NCBI GenBank assembly: GCA_013399305.1
Contig: VXAI01000019.1
Span: 2,355,952-2,419,951, forward strand
Direction of reading: 5' to 3'
Length of the DNA stretch: 64,000 bases
Origin: Rostratula benghalensis
Lineage: Eukaryota; Chordata; Aves; Charadriiformes; Rostratulidae
Positions 1 to 10,200 of this stretch are shown here, one piece after another. Within the stretch, counting starts at the first letter, position 1; every line of letters begins with the position of its first letter. A program made the translations under genes and the position numbers. Under the pieces are notes generated by a model. That model ran no database searches, had not been told where the DNA came from, and saw nothing but the letters and a program-made list of their open reading frames with translations.

Positions 1-313
1 ATCAGGAAATTTCCTTGGCAGACATGCTTCCTGTTGGGTTAGTGTATTACCACTGAAAATTTATGGTTTACAAGTGAAAAAAAAAAAAAACAACCCAAAT
101 TCTCAACTCCTGCCAGGTTGCAAGGATCTTATAATTGGTGTTTTATACATGGTAAGAGATGATACAGAGCTAGACCACCACTTCTCACGTTCAGAGCATT
201 TAACAGACTCACTACACTGATCTGTCTTCCTGCCCAAGGACCCAAATACAGCCAGGAACTGGTTAAGAATTAGCTGCATTTATGTTAGTACCTGAGGAAG
301 CAATGAGATCATT

Positions 314-447
314 AGGATTTGGACATTTTTAAGACTTGGCTTGACAAATAACTGAACAACCTAGTCTGAACTCAGTGCTGACCCAGTTACAGGCAAAGGG
401 GGGCTGGAATAGGTGACCTCCAGAAGTACTTCCATCCTGGATTTAGC
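314..447 (+). mobile_element. Degenerate CR1-like LINE 3' fragment
   Basis: On the plus strand the order of motifs (GGACATTTTTAAGACTTGGC, then a 'tgaacaacctagtctgaa'-like segment, 'gctgg.ataggtgacctcc' and 'cttccatcctgg') matches the layout of a bird CR1 3' untranslated end. It is strongly diverged and lacks the terminal TTCTATGAT repeat, so it would be an old copy. Boundaries are approximate. Confidence 0.4.
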
Positions 448-944
448 TCATCTGTAGTCTGGAAAAATCCTGACAGCAATCAACCATACAGCTACTGAGT
501 TATTTATCTGCACTGCTGGAATTATATTAAGGCACAAGTTTAAAACCAAAGTGTTAAAATTATTTACCTGGAAGATACAGTTATTTCTTACAGGAAGGCT
601 TTAACTAAAACAGGTAACTGGGCTTGATTTAGAAGTTTCCAGAAAGCTTCCAGAAGCTTCAGAAAAACTTTAAAAACAGGTAAGGGAAGCTGCAGTGGAC
701 AGGGTTTTACCTGAGAGATGTGATTGTGTAACACAGCAGGGCTTTGGCAGCAAAACCAACTCCTACCTTTCCCTATCGTTGCTTCCCCACCCTGCATTCC
801 CATCCTCTGCTTCACACCAGGTACTGGGAACCAGATTTAAGAATTCCCTCGTCAAGGTCTGGGGAAATTAACATGATGCTGCATCAAATCCTACTTCGTA
901 GCACCAAAACATTGCATAAGCAAAATGAAGGGTAAGATGTAAGA

Positions 945-1033
945 TGGTTCAGTGGTGGTTTTGGCAGTGCTAGGCTGATGGTTGTACTCAGTGGTCTTAA
1001 AAGGTCCCTTCCAACCTATACAATTCTATGATG
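945..1033 (+). mobile_element. CR1 LINE 3' end
   Basis: The segment reads 'ggttcagtggtggttttggc', then 'ggctgatggttgtactcagt', 'aaaggtcccttccaacc' and ends with 'attctatgatgg'. This is the standard bird CR1 3' end in plus orientation, antisense to MTUS1, and is a short 5'-truncated copy inside an MTUS1 intron. Confidence 0.85.
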
Positions 1034-2635
1034 GGCTAGGAACAGTGGGCTTAGGCTGGGAGCCTGGGAAAAGGGCATGAAAACAAATTATTCTCATGGG
1101 CAACATTATAGTTCTGGGTCTAGCAGAGCATAGCATTTTTGAAACATTCAGGTATTGCTTCATACTTTTATGTTAAGCAGTCTTTTTCCAACAGGAGAAA
1201 TTGGTGAGATATCCTACTGACTATTGTAATTTCAACATTCAATGAGTTGAGGAGTGACAGCTTCAGCTAAAGACACTTTTATTTTCAAAAGCAAATTAGT
1301 TTTGCTTCTGAAAATGCACCTGATTTTTGGTTTATGAAGTGAAAAAGTCCAATAACTAGGACTTAAGAATAAATGCTTACATTTATTGCTAGTGATGGTG
1401 TCATAAATCTACTCTGGATTAATAACCTAAAGGACAAATATCCATCTACATCTATAAGCATCTCAGGTCTTCTAAGACCGTAATTACAGATAGGAAAGCT
1501 CTAAATTAGTATTTAGAGAGGCAATGAGTCCTCCAAGAAATCAATGGCTTACAGGTAGGTGCCTACTCCACTGAGCAAGTCCCTCACATTAGTACGGATC
1601 AAGTCAGAGAATAGCCTATACCCATGTTCTTTGAGGGACTCATCCCATGAAGGGCTACAGAGGCAGATTTTATCACGCTTCACCACCTGTATATAATTAA
1701 GGAGAGTATTTTGGACTGTTTTATAATCTTAGATTGAGTGGGTTAAAAAGAAAAAAAAAAAAAAACAGAACAGGTTTTACTGGGTATAGCTGGGTGTGCA
1801 CACCTTCCAAATTACAGTGTACTGTAGTGTAGGCATTTATAGCCAGGCTACCTTTGCAATTAGCTCTATTACCACACTTGGATTTAAAAAAAAAAACAAA
1901 AAACAAAAAACAAAAAACCCAAAACCCAACAAAACAAACAACCAAAATTACCAACACACGCATATAACCTACAAGAACATTTCTGAATTTCTACAGCACA
2001 ATTAGAGAATGTAGTTTCCAGTCACCAGATTTGAACAGACTAGTTTTGAGATCCCTGTGCCCTCTCCTTCCCGGTATTAATCACTCTGATCTTAATTAGC
2101 AGCTCGAGCAGTAATCTCTCCTTCAGTAGTCTCTCCTTCAATTATGTTACCCCCTTTCTGGAAACTATAGAGCTGTACCAAAATTAGGTTGAAGAAAAAT
2201 ATGCTACATCTTGAAATAAGGGCCCATTCCCATTGGGACAGCATAGAGTTGCTTATCATAAATGCTTTGTACCCAGGCTCTGTATTTTCTCCTCTTCACT
2301 TGTACATCCTTCAAGTAATTTCAGGAATTCCACAAAGTACTGTTATATAATCAAACTAGAAATAATAATATTTACATACTGTTTCTTCCAATAGCACCAC
2401 ACCCTCCTAAACACATCCCTTATAAGATTTTACACTGATGGGGTGCCACTTGCCCTTTTGTTCCCTCCCCGATCTGTGACATATTAGTGATCTGTGATTT
2501 AGATAGAATCATGTTTAGCACCAAAGATACAGTGCTCCATCATTTGAGAAGTTCTGTCAGAAAGTCCATTAAATGTGGTAGCTTAATTTTAAGAACCTAG
2601 TTCAGTGGTATTATTCCAATGAAAAATTCTCTTAC

Positions 2636-2802
2636 CAGAGCTTGATGACAGAACAGCTCCTTTGTGAGAAGGTGTTTTAACTGTGCTGATGGTTTTATTT
2701 TCACATCCTTTCTTCAAGGGCACCACAGATGGCATCATTTTAACCTTGGGAGTTGATGCACCTTGTAGTGTGATTGGGTCTTTCTTCAGTATGTTTTTCC
2801 CT
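2636..2802 (-). CDS. MTUS1: MTUS1 second coding exon, 5' part lost in assembly gap
   Basis: The minus strand is open from the gap edge and reads GKNILKKDPITLQ..., then STPKVKMMPSVVPLKK and ...AVLSSSSG, about 55 residues, followed by the donor CTCTG|GTAAGAG. By recall this aligns with the human MTUS1 segment GRNISKPDSCSLRQ...RRVSSSG, which directly follows the large first coding exon. The exon ends in phase 1. Human has about ten more codons at its start. Here that part falls in the 21-N gap (2803-2823), with a poly-T tract (minus-strand sense) immediately upstream that could be the pyrimidine tract of the acceptor. The missing part is compatible with the phase-0 end of the preceding exon. The segment is basic and Ser/Pro-rich, as expected for the microtubule-binding linker of ATIP3. 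The true 5' boundary is unknown. Confidence 0.85.
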
Positions 2803-2823
2803 NNNNNNNNNNNNNNNNNNNNN
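2803..2823. other. Assembly gap (21 N)
   Basis: A run of 21 N directly abuts a coding exon of MTUS1 on one side and a 17-A homopolymer on the other. The homopolymer probably broke the assembly. The missing bases should contain the 5' end and splice acceptor of the exon. The true gap length may differ from 21. Confidence 0.99.
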
Positions 2824-5054
2824 AAAAAAAAAAAAAAAAAGAAAACCAACACAAAACCCACACACACCACTCCTGTGAGAAACCCAGAAACCCAGCATCT
2901 GTAATGAAATATTGACCACACAGGCAGGGGGTATGCTTAGCAGTTGGCTGTCACATGGTCCCCATCTCCAGTTCAGCACCTCAAGAATCACCTCCTGAAT
3001 GGCCCTCAGGAACACCATACCAGTGATTAGCCTCAAACTAATCGGAATGACAAACACACTAAAGAAGTTACAGGGGCCATTTTAACATCAGAGTCTTCCT
3101 CTTCCTCCCCAAACTCTAATTAAAACATTACATGACTGCACCTAATCTCAAGACGAATTCTCTACCAACTCTCCCAAGAGGCTTCCTGGTCTACATCTTA
3201 CATTACAACATAGAAATGGGTTAAAATCTTTCACATCCAGGTGCCATAGATAAAACAAATTCAGCAGTGGACTCCAGGAGAGGTTTAAAATAACCTGTTC
3301 ACATGTAGCATTCATCTGACTTTCATAGATAATTCTTGCTTTGGTTTACACAGACACTAATTCACGACCTCTCTTGCTGTGAAATGAAGAGCTGGATGTT
3401 CTTAGGAGCCTTCACAAGTTTTTCTGTGACTCAAGCTGATGTGCAGCACTTTGGTCACATGAATGCACTTTTCACTTTTTACTCCAATCCTCACCTTCAT
3501 TTTCAGAAGTTAATCCATATTTTCCAGCAGACAATACTTAAGTTTAGTCCAGCTGATTGGTCTACTGCACGTTTTATGGAAATTACTCCTGGGATTATCC
3601 AGGTACCAGCGGAACAATTAATATCACAAAAGGTGACAGGGTGAATTAAAAGCATTCTCTCCAACCCTCAGCACCAAAAGCAAAGCAGAATCCAAGCTCT
3701 GAAAGAATTTAGAATTAAGATAGACCCCACTTGCTTTCATGTTAATTCAGGTTTTCAAGATAAATAATGTCTTATAACAAATAAACAGTAATATTTATCT
3801 ATTCTGTAATGTTTCAGGAACAGAGAGCCACTTCTATTTTATCTGAAGTAGCTTCCTCCATACCCTGAGCTTTACTGGAGGCTTTCTGGCAAATCATAGA
3901 ATCATTCAGGTTGGAAGAGATCCTTGGGATCATTGAGTCCAACCATCAGCCCTGCTCTACAAAGTCCTCCCCTACACCATATCTCCCAACACCACATCTA
4001 AACGACTCTTAAATCAGTAAAGCCTGACAAAAATTCAGACAACACCAGTTTTACCGACAACACCTGCTGCCCCCATTTCACCGATGTCACACCAGCTGCT
4101 GAAGCCACCAGGGAACAGCTGGAAGGACTCCATAAGAACATCAGGTCTCCAAACCTATACCCTTACCTGAAACCTGGGTGGACCCAACCCTGAAGCTGCT
4201 CTTCTTTCCCACTGTTCCTGTTCTTCTAACCTTCCTTCAGAGCATTTGAAAGCAGCACGTTTCTCCTGACAGGCAGCTGACTCTGCCCAAAAACATTTCC
4301 CAACCAACCAGCACATGCATACCTCCCGGCCAGGAAGTTTGCACCTTCCAGCTGGCTCGTGGCCCAAAACCAGGTATATGCCCTCTGCATGAGAAATATT
4401 TCCTGGCCACTCTTCGCTATTCTAATAAGTCCTACTTCAAATAAATGAACTCTTAAATTATTCAAAGCAGACAGTTAAATTGAGATGTTAAAAATAAAGC
4501 GCTCGACCAACTTGTTGGTCTTCTGGTTTTGTGTGGCTTAGTACTGTTGATGTTTTTCTGCAAGTAAATTTGAGGTGCAATTTAGTTCTGAAGGAAAAAA
4601 AAAAAGTGAAAAAACTTTAAATTTCTATTTAAAGTTACAGCATGACTAGAATTATCTTGATAAAAGCACATATTAAAAGCTCTATTTAGAAAAACCTCAC
4701 TGATTTATGCTGTGCAATTTTAGCAGTTTGACTACATTGAAACTCATTTGCTTTTATTAGAAGTCTTACCAACAGCATCGTCTATAAAAAGACTTCATAA
4801 AAAAATTTTATACTGTGGAATAAGATGAAGGCTGAAGGCACCAAGTGAGGCCAAGTGCAACCAGTTTGCAAAATGGTATTTCTTTGCTCCCTTTATTAGG
4901 GGGAGAAATGAGCGGCTCAGAAAACACCACCACAGTTCCATTTGCAGACCCCAAACCCGTTCCACCGTTTTCATTCAGCACTATGCGATGCAGAATTCCC
5001 TTTTTTCCACATGTACAAAGCAGATGATTGAGCACACAAATTCAAAAAGCTTAC
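2824..5054 (-). other. MTUS1: MTUS1 intron between the first two coding exons
   Basis: The intron starts with the donor CCTTTG|GTAAGC at 5055/5054 and ends in or near the N gap. It contains an A/C-rich low-complexity tract at 2824-2890 (T/G-rich in the transcript), a minus-strand CR1 fragment at about 3892-4014 and a poly-A run at about 4595-4605. The small open frames inside it have no recognisable homology and no matching splice sites, so I see no further exon here. Confidence 0.75.
3892..4014 (-). mobile_element. CR1 LINE 3' end
   Basis: On the plus strand it begins 'aatcatagaatcattcaggt', followed by 'ttggaagagatccttgggat' and 'gagtccaaccatcag', then a segment like 'accacatctaaacgactctt'. 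This is the reverse complement of the bird CR1 3' end, so the element points along the MTUS1 sense strand. It is a 5'-truncated copy with no coding sequence. Confidence 0.9.
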
Positions 5055-7106
5055 CAAAGGAACCCAGCCCAGCTCAAACGTTTCCTCGGCCACATCCTTC
5101 AACGCGTCTGCTTCCAGGAGAATTCCCGTGTTGCCGCCTTCCTCTTTCTCCCCTCCAGCGGGGTCGAGGTTTTGAGCAGAGGGCTGCACTAAAGAGTCTG
5201 AACTTTCTGGTTTATCATTCAAGGCGTCTTTCGAAGTCTCCACGCTGGCAGGAAGGGCGGCAGAAAGCGAAGAGCGTGCCGAATGGGTAGAGCTGGCTTT
5301 GCCAAGGTCTTCCGGACGGTGCTTTGGCGCAGGTGTCTTCCAAGGCCTGCGGGAAGCGTTTCTGGGAGGTGTCGTGGCATGCACGACTGGGCTAGCAAAG
5401 AGCTGCTTGTTAAGATGTAGCTTCTGGGCTTTATTCGCAGGCAGTTCCGCTTTAGTGTCTTTAGCTAGATCTATTTTCTTTTTCAGCACTTTTATAGAGG
5501 GGGACAATTGCCTTGGGGAAGCAACCAGGGAAGTCGAGGAGGCAACAGATAGTTGAGGGGACTGGGGAGACTGTTTTAATCCTGTGCTGTCCCTTGTCTG
5601 TAGCACAGGCCTGGACATAACCTTTGGCTTAACATTTTTGAAATTAGGTTTGGGAAAACTAACAATCTCCGATTTCTTTGCTTTGGTTATTGTTGACACA
5701 ACAGGAGACCTACCCACTGGTTTTCCTGAAGTTTGACCTGAACCAGCTTTAAGCAAAGGCCTTCTATTATGTCCTCCTACAAACATTTTGTTTGATCTTA
5801 GGTTATGAGAATTGTCTCCAAGTTCTGCCAAGGCTGAAACAGAAAAAGTTGTATTTCTCGATCGTTCCTTAGGGGTGGAAGTACATAGAGCAGAATCGCT
5901 TTCGTCAGCCAGAGGACTGAAGACCAAAAAAGTGGCTTCACACTTGAGGTCAGGCCGAACAGTCCTCTTTTTTGGTAGACTACAAGATATGAAAGTGGCA
6001 TTGTGCATATCCTGCTGAGCAGCACCTCCAGAGGGGCTCTGGTCTTTGGTTAAGGGATCACTGGGTTTCTCTGATGTTTGTTCTCCATCTGTTTTATCTA
6101 CTGGGAGAAGGTGCAGCTTATTTACAGGACTATTCATGTATATTTCAGCATCAGAATCCCCAGTTTCGTGATGGTCAGGGGTATCCTGCAAGGTTTTCAC
6201 TTGGTCAGCTTCGTTAACACTAATGCACGCTGATAGTGCGTCTCGCCTACAAGGATCTATAAATCCAGCAGCTAGTTTTACAGACTGTGCTTCTGTTTCA
6301 GGTGATTCCTTAGCAGACTTGTTAGTGCTTTTCAGATAGTGTTCAACACCTGCAGCGGCAGGCTGATGTACTTCAAGTTCAGAACAGGCATCTGGGCTTT
6401 CTGAAGTCACTATCGTAGAGGAGAAATTCAGTCTTCCTTCTGAGAAGGCTCTATCAAATTTCTCTCTCGGACATACTTCAGAAGAGATTAGTGTTTCCCT
6501 CAGAGATGTGTCATCATTTTGATCAGTTCCCAGAGTTTCACTGATAACATTACTGACATCCAACGTGCTCAGAGGGTATCGTGCCCCGTCCTTTATCAGG
6601 GACTGGGCGTTCTGCTCTGAAGCGGGAAGAGGTAACACACACCCAGAATCAGCCTGACTGTAAGGCACCGATTGTTCCATACTCTGATTTTGCATTTTTG
6701 CTGTAGAAATGTTACCTTTCTGTAAGTTTCTTGCTCCTTTCAAGTCACAGTTCAAAGGATACACACAATTCTGTTTGGTCACAGAAGACTTGCACACGGC
6801 ATCTCCAGCTCCCAGTGGTGCTCCTGCGCAGTTGCATTTACCAAGTGTCTTCTGCAGATGAAGTGCTTCAATACATTGCTGGTCTGAAAGAACACTTCCA
6901 AAGTTGCTCACATTTTCAAAAACACTATCATCTTCGTGCTCAGCCACTATCCTTTGGTCAGTTGAATTACCATGTATCTTGGTGGCACAGTTCTTGGAGG
7001 AAAGTGTAGCTCTGTCACACGTGCAGTTATTTCCATTTTCATCCCTTATGAGTAAGGAAGACTTCAAGCCATTCTTTGCTTTGTCATCTGATTTTTCAAC
7101 ATTCAT
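5055..7106 (-). CDS. MTUS1: MTUS1 (ATIP3-type) large first coding exon, residues 1-684
   Basis: Microtubule-associated tumour suppressor 1, long (ATIP3-like) isoform: a cytoskeletal protein that binds microtubules and restrains proliferation and migration (known for the family). The frame is open from ATG 7106-7104, which has A at -3 and an in-frame TAA at 7124-7122, to the donor CCTTTG|GTAAGC. That is 684 codons ending in phase 0. The best-conserved block is residues 477-503, containing SFPKPNFKNVKPKVMSR. By recall human MTUS1 has SYPRPNFKNVKAKVMSR here. The exon ends ETFELGWVPL where human has ETFEYGSLFL. A weaker match is NATFISCS at 369-376. The N-terminal 350 residues are acidic and Ser/Thr-rich, with no predicted fold or membrane segment, and are poorly conserved. 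Residues 450-620 are basic and Ser/Pro/Lys-rich, as in the microtubule-binding region. The coiled coil is encoded by exons outside the window. Open frame past 5055 is intronic read-through. Confidence 0.95.
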
Positions 7107-7282
7107 TTTGAAGACTAAATTTTAAACAATTTTCATTTTTTATTTATTTAAAATCGCAGCAAATGCAGACTCTGAACCTTGCAGAAAAAATAACAGGTTT
7201 TCCCTGGAACGTGTCAACTGTCCTGAAAGATATTTAAAAAGTAGTTCTTTGTTTTCATGTTTCCCAAGAGAATTCACAGGTT
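7107..7282 (-). other. MTUS1: MTUS1 5' UTR part of exon 2 and its splice acceptor
   Basis: On the minus strand a strong acceptor (pyrimidine-rich TTTCTTTTTAATTCCAG|AACC, with a branch-point-like TTTCTAAT just upstream) places the exon start at 7282. The 176 nt from there to the ATG are AT-rich and contain an in-frame stop six codons before the ATG, so the start at 7106 is the first possible in-frame start in this exon. The exon therefore spans 7282-5055 and is joined to a non-coding first exon. Confidence 0.8.
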
Positions 7283-10200
7283 CTGGAATTAAAAAGAAAT
7301 TAGAAATGGTCAGCAGCCAAACTAGGATTTTAAGACAGTAACCATTCCTAAGCTGTTAGTTTTTGAGTCAAGTGTGGCCATTTTAACCAACTTCCTCAAG
7401 GAAACCAGGTTTTTGCAATGATGCCATCTGTGCATGTTTACCTTCACAAGTCATTTCCACTTCCCCGACTGCCAGGTGACTTTTGAACCCTTTGGTCAGC
7501 TGCAGTCAAGTGTGACTTCAGGACTGCATTCTCAGATAGCTGGCTTGCTGAGCTTCCACACAAACGAAAAGAACAACCCAAAAGGTTTGGCTCCTCAACA
7601 GGAAAAAGGTACTACACGACAAAACACACCACCCTTTCCCCCCTCTTCCAACAGCAGGTACCCAACATGGTACCCTGCATGGTTCCTCACACAGCACACA
7701 GTCAAGCCATGAAGTGCACATTAAAATGAGAATTATATGGAAGTCTGAAATGATTTGACTGAGTTAACCAGCAGCAAAGACCCTACACAACTAAAAACCC
7801 AGAGCTAACACAAGAACAGGGAGTATTTGCTCTGCATTCTCAACTGAGGTGACAATAACTGTTTGCAATGTGACCCAGGTGAAAGAGGCTAGAGAAGATC
7901 AGAAAACATAATAACAATCATGGGAGATTGCTGCTATCTCAATGTTGATTAGGCACTTTCAAGAATAATTCCCCAAGTGGTTTTGTACAGGAACCGATGA
8001 CTGCTGCAGGAAACAAATTAGCTGTAAAAACAGAAGCAGCTCTTGATTTGTTCTCTAACACAGAAATTTAAAGCATCACACAGAAACCTTGTAAGTCATT
8101 TCAGAAACCACAGAAGGGGAAAAAAACCCAAACATTCATCAACAAATACTTTGGAAAGTATAAAGCCAGCACCTTAAGTAGTGAAAAATAAGTTACTAAA
8201 AGCAAGAATGCATCATTCAAAAAGCTGGCATTTTTCCCTCAAACCTTATTTTCTTCAGCTGAAAACACAGCTTGAATAACTACATGCAAAATAAATCCTT
8301 CTTCATACCAATGTAAAATATAAGTCTTTCCAAACTGACTTACAGGGCCCATAAGCACTCAAACTAAGACTCTTCTAGAACTGCAGGAATTTGCGTGCTC
8401 ACTGTGGACCCAACGCAAGGTGGGTTCTGGCCCACAGCCTTGTCCTTCCATGGGACTTTAAACATCTGTCTCAGACTGAGGGTAAAAAGACCATGGAACA
8501 AGGAAACAAGAAGCTACTGAGATCAGACAACACCCTCCTCTGTTCCCCCTTTCTCCCTCAAGATGAAATTATAAGCTTTAAGTATTTTACAATCTCCTGA
8601 TTCCTTAAGACGGGTCTAGATCCTTTGCCTTCCCACTGTTACTCAATCCCTATAGAAGAATGAACAATTTTAGTATCCTCATTTTCATCTTCCATTAGAA
8701 AAACTAAGGCAGATTCAAGAGTTTTTCCATAAAAATGATCCCTGAATGCAGGGCAAGATCCTGTCCTCAATTTTCCATTGATTTAAGCCAACCACAGAAG
8801 CAACTGCTGGAAAGTCATTGCAAACGTTCTCTTTCGCTGTTGTTTTGGCACATTAAAACTAGTTTCTACTTGTCTGGATGCTAGCCCATAGCACAGTTCA
8901 CTCACCTAGTCATGCAACCAGACATTAAGATTTCATTTTGATTGATTGGGCATTAGCTCAGATCCAAGCAGCAGCTTCACCTCTTTCAAGAGCTTTCTCA
9001 CTGCAGAAAACAGGGAACTCCAATACGCGAAGACTTAGCAAGACTGAGATCCCAAGAATTTAAAGAATGACACATTACCTTACAGAATTTGCATAGCAAA
9101 CAATGCCAAAACTTGAAACAACACGGACAGTTAAGTAAACCTTCATCCAACTGACACTGAAGAAGCTCCAAGAAAAATAAAACTAGTTCTGAGACTGAGT
9201 AGAGAAACCAAAAGCCTATTAAAGTCACGTATATGGTACATATAGAAGTCTGCTCACCCACTGCTCTGGACTTTCACATAACCAGATAATACACAGAAAC
9301 AAACCAGTTTCAACTATTTTTAAAGCAAATTTTCACTTCAGTAATCAGTATTTCCATGAGCAACTAAACCAGCTTCAAATACAGCTTCATTCCCACATTT
9401 AGAGTCCTAAAAGCATCCTGCATAAAAAGTGAGGTATTCCTAAAGATTAACTATAACATATAAAAGCTGTAAGCTAGATGAATGTTAGTCCTCAAAAAAC
9501 TGACATTCTGTAACTCTGCAGGTACCAGTATGTTCATAAGGCTTCTTGGTGATGACAAATTCTTTAGATTTAAGACCCACCATAGGAGTCTTAATGAAAA
9601 ATTAGCCTTGGCCTGCATCTCCTCCACAGAGGCAGTCATTAGCAGATGCACAGACGCAACAGTTGCCCTTCCCAAGAACATTCCTTCCCAAGAATATGCT
9701 GTTCCCAGCAACTAATGACTTGGGGAATTCTCTAAACAATATTAATAAACTCACTTTGAGTTTGTCTTCTATCAACAAGCATTGTGCATGCCTGGCCTCC
9801 ACAACACGCTACACTGCCAGGCAAAAGAGGTTAGCTGGTTTGTGCCTTCAGTGAATCTCAATTTGCCAAATTTCTGGTGCATATTTTAAGTGCTTATGTG
9901 CTGCAAAAAAAAAAAAAAGTCTACGCATCAGAGCTCTCAGCCTTCCTCTTCCTCAACAGATATAAGAGCTTGGGGTAACAGAAACACTGCTTTGAGGAAA
10001 AAAAAAAAGGAAAGGAGCAGAGATCAACTGCCAGCAGCCCCTGATGCAGGAGGAACACATTACAACAGGCAAAACCAGGCTCTGAGAAAGGTCTTGTCAC
10101 CTCTATGAAATTACAAGGAGTATCCAAAGGGCAAAGGAACAGCAACTCACACAGTGCAGGGTAAACAGGAATCAAAACTGTGAATTGCAATAGAGAATTC

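Larger units (their letters stand above)
1..2635 (-). other. MTUS1: MTUS1 intron (downstream of the KDPITL exon)
   Basis: This stretch follows a clear splice donor (CTCTG|GTAAGAG, exon end 2636) and runs off the left edge. No convincing MTUS1 exon was found in it: none of the expected Ser/Pro/Lys-rich sequence or the coiled-coil C-terminus can be read on the minus strand. It holds two CR1 fragments, poly-A runs at about 77-90, 1751-1765 and 1886-1896, and an A/C-rich low-complexity tract at about 1886-1945. The remaining exons, including those for the C-terminal coiled coil, must lie at lower coordinates outside the window. Confidence 0.75.

Noticed and set aside
588..815. Possible MTUS1 exon on the minus strand (donor-like TCTCAG|GTAAAA near 703)
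   Set aside because: None of the three frames matches the expected MTUS1 segment and no pyrimidine-rich acceptor fits upstream.
2740..3057. 105- and 110-codon minus-strand frames running across the N gap
   Set aside because: They bridge the unknown bases. Only the part 2636-2802 in one frame matches MTUS1; the rest translates a poly-T tract and intron.
4971..5054. The last 27 codons of the long minus-strand frame (after ...FELGWVPL) as part of MTUS1
   Set aside because: A consensus donor CCTTTG|GTAAGC lies exactly at 5055/5054 and the following exon continues the human-like sequence, so these codons are intronic read-through.
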